A DNA stretch of 64,000 nt from Nocardia sp. BMG51109 (GCF_000526215.1 NZ_JAFQ01000004.1:2170001-2234000), one strand, 5' to 3'; shown: positions 31,264-39,685, counted from the stretch's first letter. Numbers and translations: made by a program. The notes: generated by a model not told the origin, from the letters alone.

Positions 31264-32072
31264 TGTGGTGTTTCCATGTCGTGCGACCTTCCATCGGTCG
31301 GCGGCTCGGCCTGCCTCGGCAGATAACGCAGCAGCGCGACGTCCCCGATCCGGTCGACGTCCGCCAATACCATTCTGCGCCGGGACCCGCCCGGAAAGTC
31401 GGCCGGATGCAGGAAATGCGGCGCTCGGGAGTCGCCGATCAGCACCGGCGCCACGGCCAGCAGCAGTTCGTCGGCCAGATCGCCGGCCAGGAAGGCGGTG
31501 TGCACGTGGCCGCCGCCCTCCACCATCAGCCTGGTCACGCCGCGCCGGCCGAGGTCGTCGAGCAGCGCGCCGAAATCGGGTGTCCCGCCGAGGGATACGA
31601 CCTCGGCCAGGGTGTCGAGCCGATCGCCGATCCGGGCCGCGCCGACGTCGGTGGTGTAGACCAGTTTGTCGCCGCCGCTGTGGAAGAAACGCAGCCGGGG
31701 ATCGAGATCGCCGCCGGCGGTGACGGTCACCTTCACCGGATGTTCCGGCTTGCCCGCGGACACCCGGCGGGCACGCCGGCTGTCGCTGCGCACCAACAGC
31801 CGCGGATCGTCGCGGCGCAGGGTCTCCGCGCCGGCCAGAATGGCGTCCGAATCGGCCCGCACCGCGTCGACCCTGTCGAAATCGTCCGGATTCGACAGCA
31901 GCAATCGCTCGGGACCGGCGTCGTCGAGGTAGCCGTCGACACTCACGGCCACAGACAGCACGACATGCGGACGAGGATGTGCACGACTTTCAGCGCCGGC
32001 CTCGCCGCCGGTGTCAACGGGTTGCCCGGCGGTCGTCTGCGGTCCGTCCCGGCCCGCGGAGTTGTCGCTCAC
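31260..32072 (-). CDS. RibD C-terminal-type pyrimidine reductase
   Basis: This 270-residue protein of the RibD C-terminal reductase family reduces 5-amino-6-ribosylaminouracil 5-phosphate with NADPH in riboflavin synthesis. It resembles the stand-alone mycobacterial Rv2671 type. Features are RPHVVLSVAVSVDGYLDD (residues about 34-51), VDAVRADSDAILAGAETLRRDDPRLLVR (about 68-95) and TRLMVEGGGHVHTAFLAGDLADELLLAVAPVLIG (about 185-218). The first 30 residues are extra and poorly ordered. It starts with GTG and is preceded by four 18-bp imperfect repeats. The coupled deaminase gene follows. Confidence 0.82.
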   Translation of the reverse strand: MSDNSAGRDGPQTTAGQPVDTGGEAGAESRAHPRPHVVLSVAVSVDGYLDDAGPERLLLSNPDDFDRVDAVRADSDAILAGAETLRRDDPRLLVRSDSRRARRVSAGKPEHPVKVTVTAGGDLDPRLRFFHSGGDKLVYTTDVGAARIGDRLDTLAEVVSLGGTPDFGALLDDLGRRGVTRLMVEGGGHVHTAFLAGDLADELLLAVAPVLIGDSRAPHFLHPADFPGGSRRRMVLADVDRIGDVALLRYLPRQAEPPTDGRSHDMETPQ

Positions 32073-32108
32073 CGTGGTGTATCCCCGCCGGGCATTCGCC
32101 GCTCCTGT

Positions 32109-32180
32109 GTGGTCCGTACTGCGACAGTGGTCCGTACTGCGACGGTGATTCGTACTGCTACGACGGTTCGTACTGCGACG
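32109..32180. repeat. Four imperfect 18-bp direct repeats
   Basis: Four contiguous 18-bp units (32109, 32127, 32145 and 32163) share the core CGTACTGC. The first is GTGGTCCGTACTGCGACA. They lie in the 124-base gap between trpG/pabA and the reductase gene, where the promoter or leader of the reductase-deaminase pair would be. The spacing leaves no spacers, so this is not a CRISPR array. It could be an operator array or simple slippage. Confidence 0.8.
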
Positions 32181-32196
32181 ACGTCGGCCCGAACCG

Positions 32197-32835
32197 TCAG
32201 ACCAGCGCCGCGACCTCTGCCTCGAGCTGATCGATCAGGCCCTCCGGCGGGCGCTCACCGCATACCTCCAGCCAGTTGGCCAGCATTCGGTGACCGCCCT
32301 GCGTGAGCACCGATTCCGGGTGGAACTGGACGCCGTGCAGGGGCAGGGTGCGATGCCGCATCGCCATCATGACGCCGCTCTCGGTCCTGCCCAGCACCTC
32401 GAACTCGTCGGGCAGGGTCTCGGGCAGCACGGTCAGCGAGTGGTAGCGGGTGGCGGTGAACGGGTCGGGCAGTCCGGCCAGTACGCCCGCGCCGACGTGG
32501 AACACCGAACTGGTCTTGCCGTGCAGCAACTCGGCGGCCCGGGTGACGGTGGCGCCGAAGGCCGCGCCGATAGCCTGATGCCCCAGGCACACGCCGAGCA
32601 ACGGGACGCGCTGCCGGGCGCACGCGTGCACCAGGTCGATGCTGCTGCCCGCCCGGTCGGGAGTCCCCGGACCCGGGCTGATCAGCACACCGTCGAACCC
32701 GGTGACGGCCTCGTCCACATTCGCCAGCTGCGCGTCGTCGTTACGCCAGACGGTCGCCTCCGCGCCCAGCTGGCCCAGATACTGGACCAGGTTGAATACG
32801 AAGCTGTCGTAATTGTCGACGACCAGTACACGCAT
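32197..32835 (-). CDS. trpG: Anthranilate/aminodeoxychorismate synthase glutaminase subunit
   Basis: This 212-residue class I glutamine amidotransferase supplies ammonia to anthranilate synthase (tryptophan) or aminodeoxychorismate synthase (folate). Motifs are MRVLVVDNYDSFVFNLVQYL at the start, oxyanion SPGPGTPDRAG, nucleophile Cys in LLGVCLGHQAIG (about residue 83) and HPES near residue 172. It is the positional match of Rv0013, annotated trpG in M. tuberculosis; pabA is equally defensible since one subunit often serves both. It is divergent from crgA and no TrpE/PabB partner is nearby. Confidence 0.92.
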   Translation of the reverse strand: MRVLVVDNYDSFVFNLVQYLGQLGAEATVWRNDDAQLANVDEAVTGFDGVLISPGPGTPDRAGSSIDLVHACARQRVPLLGVCLGHQAIGAAFGATVTRAAELLHGKTSSVFHVGAGVLAGLPDPFTATRYHSLTVLPETLPDEFEVLGRTESGVMMAMRHRTLPLHGVQFHPESVLTQGGHRMLANWLEVCGERPPEGLIDQLEAEVAALV

Positions 32836-33005
32836 GGTTCGAGAGTACGCGGCGGATGCGATGAAGCCAGCTGGGATAGCCTTTAGGCAGACCGGCAGGT
32901 GCGCGCGGCGCAGTCGACGATGTCGTCTCGTCGACCACAGCCGCCGAGCGCATGCGCGGCCGCATGCCCCGCCGGTACGACCTGTACGCCGAATACGAGG
33001 ACGTC

Positions 33006-33272
33006 ATGCCCAAGTCGAAGGTCCGCCGCAAGAAGACCGACTACACGCTCACACCGACCAGCCGCACCCCGGTGAAGGTGAAGGGCGGCCCGTCGCCGGT
33101 CTGGTACGTCACCATCATGCTCGGCTTCATGCTGGCCGGTCTGGTGTGGTTGCTGGTGTACTACCTCGCCAACGACAAGATCTCGTGGATGGCCGATCTG
33201 AACGCCTGGAACTTCCTGATCGGTTTCGGGCTCATGGTCATCGGCCTGATCATGACGATGCGGTGGCGCTGA
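33006..33272 (+). CDS. crgA: Cell division protein CrgA
   Basis: This 88-residue actinobacterial septation protein recruits peptidoglycan synthesis proteins to the FtsZ ring. It begins [14 protein letters not shown], the typical basic N-terminus, and has two membrane helices (residues about 38-57, [22 protein letters not shown], and about 68-86), ending in MRWR. An in-frame ATG 18 codons upstream is less likely, since MPKSKVRRK is the conserved family start. Its place between trpG and the PH-domain gene matches Rv0011c. Confidence 0.95.
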   Translation: MPKSKVRRKKTDYTLTPTSRTPVKVKGGPSPVWYVTIMLGFMLAGLVWLLVYYLANDKISWMADLNAWNFLIGFGLMVIGLIMTMRWR

Positions 33273-33371
33273 CCGGCCGGTGAGGCACCGGCACACCGCG
33301 GCGCTACAGCCGTGTTATTCATGCACACTTGTGGATGATCCTGTGGACAACTCGAGGAGCGATTGGGGACC

Positions 33372-33821
33372 GTGACCGCATCCGATTCGGCGCCTCGGCT
33401 CGCCTGGTCCACCCCTCCGGCCGCGCTCGCCGCGACGGCCGTCGGCGGTGTCGTGCTGATCGGCGCCGCCGTCCTGACCGGCGATGCGCCCAGCCGGCTG
33501 CTGGTCGGCTTGGCGGCGCTGTTGCTGCTGGGCCTGACCGCGCTCGGGCTGCGGCAGCGGCCGCGGCTGACGATCGTCCCGGGGGCCGACCCGGCGCTGA
33601 TCGTGCGTGGCCTGTTCGGGCCGGTGGAATACCCGCGCGAGAAGATCCTGCGGGCGCGCGTGGTGGGCTTCCGGCGGCTCGGCCGGAAGGTGCCCAACCT
33701 GGAACTCGATGTCGACCACCGCGGCGACGAGCGGCTGTTGATCTTCGGCCGCTGGGATCTCGGCACGCATCCCCAGGACGTCCTCGACGCGATGATCGAG
33801 CAGGGGCTCGTCCGCGAATAG
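33372..33821 (+). CDS. PH-domain membrane protein (Rv0010c-like)
   Basis: This 149-residue protein has two N-terminal membrane helices (residues about 15-58) and a small PH-like domain containing RPRLTIVPGADPALIVRGLFGPVEYPREKILRARVV and LDVDHRGDERLLIFGRWDLG. Function is unknown; the position next to crgA matches Rv0010c of M. tuberculosis. I use the GTG at 33372. A TTG three codons earlier sits close to an AGGAG and cannot be excluded. Confidence 0.8.
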   Translation: MTASDSAPRLAWSTPPAALAATAVGGVVLIGAAVLTGDAPSRLLVGLAALLLLGLTALGLRQRPRLTIVPGADPALIVRGLFGPVEYPREKILRARVVGFRRLGRKVPNLELDVDHRGDERLLIFGRWDLGTHPQDVLDAMIEQGLVRE

Positions 33822-33909
33822 GCCCGCTCGCGAATAAGCCGGGCTCGCGGGCCGACCGGCCCAGCACACAACCGCGCCCGACCAGCCCAGGACGGCCCGC
33901 CCGACCGGC

Positions 33910-34776
33910 TCAGGACAGCTGCGCCGCCGCGGCCGCGATGAGCACGAGCGCACCCACGACCAAGCCGGCCACGGCACCCCAGCCGATCGTCCGCGCGGCC
34001 TGCGGGCTACCGGCCTTCAGCCACTGCGGCAGGAAGAGGATGCCGGCCGTGGCGAGCGTGCCGGCGGCGAGACCGCCGAGATGGCCCCACAGCGACACGT
34101 TCGGCAGCGACACGCTGATGAGCAGGTTGATCGCGATGAGCACCAGCACCTGGGTCGGGCTCTGCCGCAGCCGCAGCAGGATCACCGCCATAGCGCCGAA
34201 CAGGCCGTAGATCGCGCCCGACGCGCCCGCCGTCGCCGTGTCCTGGGCCAGCCACATGACCGCGGCCGACCCGCCCAGCAGCGAGGCCAGGTACACCGCG
34301 ATGAACCGCAGCCGGCCCAGCACCATCTCGCAATCGCGGCCGAGGATGAACAGCGCGAACATGTTGACCAGCAGATGGAGCGGACCGTAGTGCAGGAACC
34401 CGGTGCCGAGCACCCGGATCCACTCCCCGTCGGCCACCCTCGGCGGCGCCAGCACCCAGTCGTAGAACAGCGTCGATCCATAGTTGGACGTGATGCTGTG
34501 CGACTGCCCGGCGGTGATCCCGAAGATCGCGACGTTGATCGCGATCAGCACATAGGTCACGTACGGAACCGACCGCTGGGCGGCGGGGGCGCCGGCCACG
34601 GTGCGCACCGGGCGCACGTCGGCCTGCCCCTGGCGCACGCAGTCGACACAGTGCTGGCCGACCGAGGCCGGCCGCAGGCATTCCGGACAGGCCGCCCGAC
34701 CGCACCGAGTGCATGCCAGGCCGGTGGGCCGATCGGGATGGCGGAAGCAGGCCGATGCGGGCGGTTGGGGATTCAC
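33910..34776 (-). CDS. Rhomboid-family intramembrane serine protease
   Basis: This 288-residue intramembrane protease starts with GTG (MNPQPPASAC) behind CGGAG. A cytoplasmic B-box-like zinc-binding region at residues about 9-46 has the Cys/His set CFRHPDRPTGLACTRCGRAACPEC…HCVDC. Six membrane helices follow. The catalytic serine lies in TAGASGAIYGLFGA and the histidine in SLWGHLGGLAAG; HLLVNMFALFILG is the usual helix with the accessory His/Asn. Substrates are unknown. It is 17 bases downstream of ppiA and is probably in one transcript with it. Confidence 0.93.
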   Translation of the reverse strand: MNPQPPASACFRHPDRPTGLACTRCGRAACPECLRPASVGQHCVDCVRQGQADVRPVRTVAGAPAAQRSVPYVTYVLIAINVAIFGITAGQSHSITSNYGSTLFYDWVLAPPRVADGEWIRVLGTGFLHYGPLHLLVNMFALFILGRDCEMVLGRLRFIAVYLASLLGGSAAVMWLAQDTATAGASGAIYGLFGAMAVILLRLRQSPTQVLVLIAINLLISVSLPNVSLWGHLGGLAAGTLATAGILFLPQWLKAGSPQAARTIGWGAVAGLVVGALVLIAAAAAQLS

Positions 34777-34793
34777 GGAACTCCGATGAGGCT

Positions 34794-35330
34794 TCAGTCG
34801 AGAGAAATGGAAGAGATGACGACCGGATCCTTCGGTCGGTCGTTGCGGTCGGTCGGCGTGATGGCGATGGCGTCGACGACCTTGCGCGAATCCGCTTCCA
34901 CCACCTCGCCGAAGATGGTGTGGCGGCGGTTCAGGTGCGGCTGCGGCGTGACGGTGATGAAGAACTGCGAACCGTTGGTCCCCGGCCCGGCGTTGGCCAT
35001 GGCCAGCAGATACGGGCGATCGAAGCGCAGCTCCGGGTGGAACTCGTCGCCGAACTCGTACCCCGGACCACCGCGGCCCGTGCCGGTCGGATCACCGCCC
35101 TGAACCATGAACCCATCGATCACGCGGTGGAAGGTGCCACCGTCGTAGAACGGGCCGGAGCTGCCACCGCTCGCGTTCTGCGTCGAGTACTGCGCCGAAC
35201 CGTCGGCCAAACCGACGAAGTTGCGCACCGTCTTCGGGGCATGGTTACCGAAGAGCGAGATCTTGATGTCGCCGTGGTTGGTGTGCAGGGTGGCCACGGC
35301 GGTCTGATTCGGTGAGGTCACGACGAACAT
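34794..35330 (-). CDS. ppiA: Peptidyl-prolyl cis-trans isomerase, cyclophilin A type
   Basis: This 178-residue cyclophilin catalyses proline cis-trans isomerisation during protein folding. Active-site residues appear in [31 protein letters not shown] (Arg, Phe, Gln) and [33 protein letters not shown]. No signal peptide is seen, so it is cytoplasmic. The start ATG is at 35328-35330 ([21 protein letters not shown]). Position next to the CwsA-like gene and crgA region matches Rv0009. Confidence 0.95.
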   Translation of the reverse strand: MFVVTSPNQTAVATLHTNHGDIKISLFGNHAPKTVRNFVGLADGSAQYSTQNASGGSSGPFYDGGTFHRVIDGFMVQGGDPTGTGRGGPGYEFGDEFHPELRFDRPYLLAMANAGPGTNGSQFFITVTPQPHLNRRHTIFGEVVEADSRKVVDAIAITPTDRNDRPKDPVVISSISLD

Positions 35331-35454
35331 CGTGCCATGCACGCGGGGTATCGAGCCGCATCTGACCGCGCGCTGCCGCTGTGTTCGATCGGCATCGTTC
35401 CCGAGTACTCCGTGATTGCGCATGGTGCCGCCGGCCCGCCCCCCATGCGGTGCC

Positions 35455-35625
35455 CTACGGCAGGCGCGCGGCCTCGTGTGGCGTGGATCCGTTGGTCGAG
35501 TACCCCAGGCGCGGGGGCTCGGTGGCGGGTTCCGGAAGTTGCGGGCGGCGGCGAGCCACCAGCCAGGCGGCGCTGCCGGCGAATCCGACGAGGGCGGCGA
35601 CGATCAGCCGATTGCGCAACTGCAT
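35455..35625 (-). CDS. Very short CwsA-like membrane protein
   Basis: A 56-residue product: short basic start (MQLRNRLI), one membrane helix (residues about 7-24, [16 protein letters not shown]), then [15 protein letters not shown]. From memory of the family, this resembles only the C-terminal membrane helix and Arg/Pro tail of mycobacterial CwsA (about 145 residues), which interacts with CrgA and Wag31 at the poles. It occupies the same place, next to ppiA. No frame upstream supplies the missing N-terminal part. There is no clear ribosome binding site; an in-frame GTG lies seven codons earlier. Confidence 0.45.
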   Translation of the reverse strand: MQLRNRLIVAALVGFAGSAAWLVARRRPQLPEPATEPPRLGYSTNGSTPHEAARLP

Positions 35626-35670
35626 GCGACCACTGTGGCACAGCACGACATTTCGTGCAGAAAAGGCTGC

Positions 35671-36519
35671 TCAGCGGCTGACCGAGCGCTTGAACTGACG
35701 CACGGCCAGCGGCACGAACACCACCAGGATCACGACCACCCAGATGAGCGTGGTCAGCGTCGGGTGCTGCATCGGCCAGGCATCCGCCCCCGGCACCGCC
35801 GGACCCGAGTTCCCGAACAGGTCGCGGGTGGCCTGGGTGACCGCCGAGACCGGATTCCATTCGGCGAACACCCGCAGCGGGGCCGGCAGCTTATCCAGCG
35901 GGACAAAGGTATTGGCCAGGAAGGTCAGCGGAAAGATGACCATGAAGCTGGCGTTGTTGAACACCTCGGGCGCCCGCACGATCAGGCCGACCACGGCCAT
36001 GATCCAGGAGATCGCGTAGGCGAACAGCAACAGCAGCACATAGGCCAGCACGGCGTCGAGCAACGATCCGCGGATGCGCCAGCCGACCACGAGGCCCGTC
36101 AGCGACATCACGACCAGGCTCACCACGTTGATCACGACATCGGCGGCGGTGCGGCCGATGAGCACGGCCACCGGGGCCATCGGCAACGAGCGGAACCTGT
36201 CGATGATGCCCTTCTGCATATCCTCGGCCAGGCTCAACCCGGTGAACGTCGCACCGAAGACCGAGGTCTGCGCGAAGATGCCGGCGATCAGGAACTCGCG
36301 GTAGCCACCCGGCGGGCCGGGCACCTCGATCGCCGTACCGAAGATGTAGGCGAACAGCAGCACGAACATGATCGGCGACAGCGTCGAGAAGATCAGCACG
36401 TCCGGAACGCGCCTGATCTTGATGACGTTTCGCTTCGTGATCGTCAGGCTGTCGGTGACCACCATCGACATCCGCTGGCCGGCCGAAGGCCGATCGGCCA
36501 GGGCGGTAACCGTACTCAT
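35671..36519 (-). CDS. ABC-2 type exporter permease (DrrB-like)
   Basis: This 282-residue permease of the daunorubicin-resistance (DrrB) type has six membrane helices. Features are DSLTITKRNVIKIRRVPDVLIFSTLSPIMFVLLFAYIFG near the start and RFRSLPMAPVAVLIGRTAADV plus NTFVPLDKLPAPLRVFAEWNPVSAVTQATRDLF, both typical of the family. The start overlaps the stop of the ATPase gene as ATGA. Substrate is unknown: drug, lipid or secondary metabolite export are all possible. Confidence 0.92.
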   Translation of the reverse strand: MSTVTALADRPSAGQRMSMVVTDSLTITKRNVIKIRRVPDVLIFSTLSPIMFVLLFAYIFGTAIEVPGPPGGYREFLIAGIFAQTSVFGATFTGLSLAEDMQKGIIDRFRSLPMAPVAVLIGRTAADVVINVVSLVVMSLTGLVVGWRIRGSLLDAVLAYVLLLLFAYAISWIMAVVGLIVRAPEVFNNASFMVIFPLTFLANTFVPLDKLPAPLRVFAEWNPVSAVTQATRDLFGNSGPAVPGADAWPMQHPTLTTLIWVVVILVVFVPLAVRQFKRSVSR

Positions 36520-37553
36520 CGGGAATGTCCTTCCGTGGCTTCGACGCGATCGGCGGCGCGCTGCCCGCCGGCACTGCCGTTCTCGCCGGCGCCGCCGTTC
36601 TCGCCGATCAATTCGTCGGCCTCGTGGCCGGTCAGGGTCAGGAACACGTCGTCCAGCGACGGGCGGCGCAACCCCACGTCGTGAATTCGGACCCGGTGTT
36701 CGGCTAGGCGCCCGATCGCATCCACCAGGGCCTGCGATCCCTCGCTGACCGGCACGGTGATACGGCGCAGGGCGGGCTCGAGATGTATCTCGCCCACGGC
36801 GAGCGGGGCGAGGGCCTGCTGCGCGATCGCGAGACTGTCGGCCTGCTCGACGGTGAGCTCGATGCGGTCGCCGCCCACCATGGTCTTGAGTTCGTCGGCA
36901 GTACCGCGGGCGATGACCTTGCCGTGGTCGATCACGGCGATCGTGTCGGCCAGCCGGTCGGCCTCCTCCATGTACTGCGTGGTCAGCAGCAGCGTCGTAC
37001 CACCGGCGACCAGTTCCTCGATGACGTCCCACAGGTCGAGGCGGGCGCGCGGATCCAGGCCGGTGGTCGGCTCGTCGAGGAACAGCACCGGTGGGTTCGC
37101 GACCAGGGCGCCGGCCAGATCCAGGCGGCGGCGCATGCCGCCGGAGTAGCCCTTCACGGGTCGGTCGGCGGCGTCGGTGAGCCGGAACCGGTCCAGCAGC
37201 TCCCGCGCGCGGTCCTTACTGCGCTGCACGCCCATGTGGTACAGCCGCCCGACCATCTCCAGATTTTCGAACCCGGTCAGGTACTCGTCGACGGCCGCGT
37301 ACTGCCCGGAGGCGCCGATGCGCGCGCGCAGCCGCTGCGGTTCGCGCAGTACGTCGATCCCGGCCACCGTGGCGCTGCCGGCGTCCGGAATCAGCAGCGT
37401 GGTCAGCACCCGGACCGTCGTGGTCTTGCCGGCACCGTTGGGGCCCAGTAGCGCGGTGACCGTCCCCTCGGGGACCGTCAGATCGAGTTCGTCCAGGGCG
37501 GTCAGCCGACCGTACTTCTTGACCAGACCCTCGGCGATGATGGCGTCGGGCAT
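36516..37553 (-). CDS. ABC exporter ATPase (DrrA-like)
   Basis: This 345-residue ATPase has Walker A GPNGAGKTT (residues about 41-49), signature YSGGMRRRLDLAGALV, Walker B PVLFLDEPTTGLDPRAR and the switch His in LLLTTQYMEEAD. The C-terminal DrrA-type domain (LDDVFLTLTGHEAD) is followed by a Gly/Asn/Glu-rich tail of about 35 residues. I choose the ATG at 37551-37553 (MPDAIIAEGLVKKYG); the frame is open 41 codons further up but has no family similarity there. It is cotranscribed with the permease. Confidence 0.92.
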   Translation of the reverse strand: MPDAIIAEGLVKKYGRLTALDELDLTVPEGTVTALLGPNGAGKTTTVRVLTTLLIPDAGSATVAGIDVLREPQRLRARIGASGQYAAVDEYLTGFENLEMVGRLYHMGVQRSKDRARELLDRFRLTDAADRPVKGYSGGMRRRLDLAGALVANPPVLFLDEPTTGLDPRARLDLWDVIEELVAGGTTLLLTTQYMEEADRLADTIAVIDHGKVIARGTADELKTMVGGDRIELTVEQADSLAIAQQALAPLAVGEIHLEPALRRITVPVSEGSQALVDAIGRLAEHRVRIHDVGLRRPSLDDVFLTLTGHEADELIGENGGAGENGSAGGQRAADRVEATEGHSR

Positions 37554-38289
37554 GAGGCACCTGCCGTTCATGGATGGGTGTGTGGCGACCTGATCAACAG
37601 CGACCCGATCGACCTTGGCGCCAGTATTGCCCACAGCACCGACAAGTTTCATCCGAATATCGTGGAACCCGAACATGCTGGTCGACGACCCGCCACCGTG
37701 GATGGTCTCCGGACGGCAGGAGGCCGCATCCCGGGGATCCGGCGGTGCTCGGGGGTGCCGGCGGGATGCGGCCGATTAGATCGTCGCCGACCGGCCGGAC
37801 CGGATCCCGAGTAGCGCGCTACTCGATCTCGCACATCCGGCGATACTCACCCGGACGACCGCACGCGGATTCGACACGCCGGAGGAACCGGGCAATCCGG
37901 AACGGCACAACCAGGCCGGGCGCGAACGGATCGTCGCATACGCGACACCGACCCCCTATACGCCTCACATCCGGGTTGGTTCGGCAAGATGGAAATGCTT
38001 GTCCCCCAACATATTCAAGCGTTTCGAAGCACTACCGGCACCCGCTTCCGAAAGGCGGAAACAGGCCTCCGCGACCACGACCGGAAAAAGTTTCCGAAAG
38101 TGGCGGCCCTCATACACACACAATCGCGAATCGTCGCGTAGGATCATTCACGTCGGCCCCTCCCCCCCGGGCCGACCTTACGCGGGCCTCGGCTAACTCC
38201 CCCCCTTCGCCGAGGCCCGCTCCTAATTTCCGGGTCTTTCCGAGCCGACCTCTTCGCGGCCAACTTCCTTCTCCCGGTGGCGATCCCGG
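37554..38289. other. Intergenic region with paired hairpins
   Basis: About 735 bases between the ABC operon and the adenylate cyclase gene, both on the minus strand. The reading frames here are not convincing. From about 37970 to 38140 it is more AT-rich than the surroundings. The left part should contain the promoter for the ABC genes, and the right end holds two C-rich hairpins listed separately. Confidence 0.45.
38152..38220 (-). terminator. Two adjacent hairpins after the adenylate cyclase gene
   Basis: Hairpin one pairs 38152-38159 with 38169-38176 (GTCGGCCC/GGGCCGAC). Hairpin two pairs 38182-38193 with 38209-38220 (GCGGGCCTCGGC/GCCGAGGCCCGC). Both loops contain runs of seven C on the plus strand. 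They lie 70-140 bases downstream of the minus-strand cyclase stop and probably end its transcript. Confidence 0.55.
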
Positions 38290-39300
38290 TCAGGCGCGCC
38301 GTAGCACGTGCGAGCGCAGGCGATTGAATCCGCGCACCCGGACCCCGCGCAGATGCCGCAGGGTGAATCCCGGTTCCCCGGCCACCTGTGCGGCCGCGCC
38401 GTCATCGATCAGCACCGTCCCGGGCCGGGCCACACCGGTCAGCCGCGCCGCCGTGTTCACCACCGATCCGTACAGATCTCCGAAGCGTTGCAGCACCTCG
38501 CCGTAGGCCAGCCCCACCCGCAGCTCCGGCGTGCTCCCGTCGGCGAGCGCGGCTTCCTGGACGGCCAGTGCGATCCGGGCGCCCACCGCCGCCGATTCGG
38601 CGGCGAACATCACCTCGTCGCCGACGTTCTTGATGACCCAGCCGCCGTTGCCGGTGATCGCGTCGGTGGTGATGGTCTCGAACGACTCCAGCAGCCGGGT
38701 GAGTTCCTCGGGATCGAGATGGCGGGTCAGCCGGGTGTAGCCGACCATGTCGGCGAAGCCCACCGCCAGGTCGCGCAGGGTGGTGTCGCCGCCGCCGGAC
38801 CCGTCGCCGTCCAGCGAGCGGCCCAGCGCGGCCGCCAGGTGCCGGCGCCAGGCATAGGCCTGCAACTGCTGCAGCGTCGAGACGACCTCCTCGGTCGCCT
38901 CCTGGGCGATCGCGGCCTCATCGGCGGCCGGATCGGCGGCGGTGATCGCCCGGATGCGGTCCACGATCTCCTCAGCCACCAGGTCGACCTGCCATTCGGC
39001 CAGCCGCGCCATCGACTGGCCGAGCGTGCGCGCGGCCCCCGACTGCTGCCGCACGTCGGTCGCCGCCAGCGCCGCCAGGCTCTGAAAGTTGTTGACCGCC
39101 TCGACATCCGCGTCGGTGTACTCGACCGCCTCGTCGTCCGGGTTGGCCGGGAAGCCCAGCGATATCCACAGCCTGCGGGTCAGCTCCGGCGGCAATCCGG
39201 ACTGCCGGGAGACGTCCTCCCGCGTGTAGCGGCGCGGACCGTTCAGCAGGTATGGCTCGACGACCGATTGCACCAGCTTCGACAACTCCGGAGACGCCAT
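38290..39300 (-). CDS. Class III adenylate/guanylate cyclase with regulatory N-domain
   Basis: This 336-residue cyclase makes cyclic nucleotide, probably cAMP. Residues 1-165 are a helical regulatory domain of the kind seen in mycobacterial Rv1264/Rv2212, where it is autoinhibitory or pH-sensing. The catalytic domain begins near residue 175. The first metal Asp is in VGFADMVGYTRLTRH, substrate Lys and second metal Asp in VIKNVGDEVMF, and transition-state Asn and Arg in GSVVNTAARLTGVARPG. All key residues are present, so activity is expected. It stands alone next to tRNA-Ala and has a hairpin pair downstream. Confidence 0.92.
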   Translation of the reverse strand: MASPELSKLVQSVVEPYLLNGPRRYTREDVSRQSGLPPELTRRLWISLGFPANPDDEAVEYTDADVEAVNNFQSLAALAATDVRQQSGAARTLGQSMARLAEWQVDLVAEEIVDRIRAITAADPAADEAAIAQEATEEVVSTLQQLQAYAWRRHLAAALGRSLDGDGSGGGDTTLRDLAVGFADMVGYTRLTRHLDPEELTRLLESFETITTDAITGNGGWVIKNVGDEVMFAAESAAVGARIALAVQEAALADGSTPELRVGLAYGEVLQRFGDLYGSVVNTAARLTGVARPGTVLIDDGAAAQVAGEPGFTLRHLRGVRVRGFNRLRSHVLRRA

Positions 39301-39489
39301 GTCTCGACCTTACGGCCCGCTCGGCCACGCATCATCGGGTAGTGATCACTCACTGTCCGCGCGCACCGCCCCCGAACCGAATCCCTGTGTGATTCATGAC
39401 ATCTCACCTGCTGCGCCGGGAAGCCGTCCGGCACTGCGGATTTCGACCGCCGGACGCATCCGATGCGCCGACGGGAAGCGGATACCGCC

Positions 39490-39565
39490 TGGTGGAGCCT
39501 AGGGGAATCGAACCCCTAACCCCTGCCTTGCAAAGGCAGTGCTCTGCCAATTGAGCTAAGGCCCC
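39490..39565 (-). tRNA. tRNA-Ala (anticodon TGC), copy 1
   Basis: The minus strand reads GGGGCCTTAGCTCAATTGGC at the 5' end. The anticodon loop is CTTTGCAAG, then GGGGTTCGATTCCCC, acceptor AGGCTCC, discriminator A and encoded CCA. The 7-bp acceptor pairs with one G-T. Its 5' end is 12 bases after the DLW-39 stop on the same strand, so they probably share a transcript. A second, inverted copy lies at 48734. Confidence 0.96.
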
Positions 39566-39577
39566 GGGTGCACCCCG

Positions 39578-39685
39578 TCAGCGGGAGGTCACCTCGTGCC
39601 ACAGGTCGGCGTCGTTGCGCTGACGGAACTTGCTGACGGCGAACACGACTGCGGCAACCACGCCGATGGTGAGGAGAAATTTCAT
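39578..39685 (-). CDS. DLW-39 family small protein
   Basis: A 35-residue protein beginning MKFLLTIGVVAAVVFAVSKF and ending DADLWHEVTSR. The C-terminal DLWHEVT block and total length match the actinobacterial DLW-39 family of unknown function, usually found near gyrA and tRNA genes by the origin. It has one N-terminal membrane helix or uncleaved anchor, then a basic/polar tail. It is followed after 12 bases by tRNA-Ala on the same strand. Confidence 0.88.
   Translation of the reverse strand: MKFLLTIGVVAAVVFAVSKFRQRNDADLWHEVTSR

Noticed and set aside
30760..32072. FMN riboswitch upstream of the RibD-like genes
   Set aside because: I looked for the conserved RFN-element features in the short gap to trpG/pabA and found only the 18-bp repeats.
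32109..32180. Possible CRISPR array
   Set aside because: The units are contiguous with no spacers, and there are no cas genes.
37574..38147. Reading frames in the gap after the ABC ATPase gene
   Set aside because: The translations show no domain and poor codon bias. The region is better explained as promoter and terminator space.
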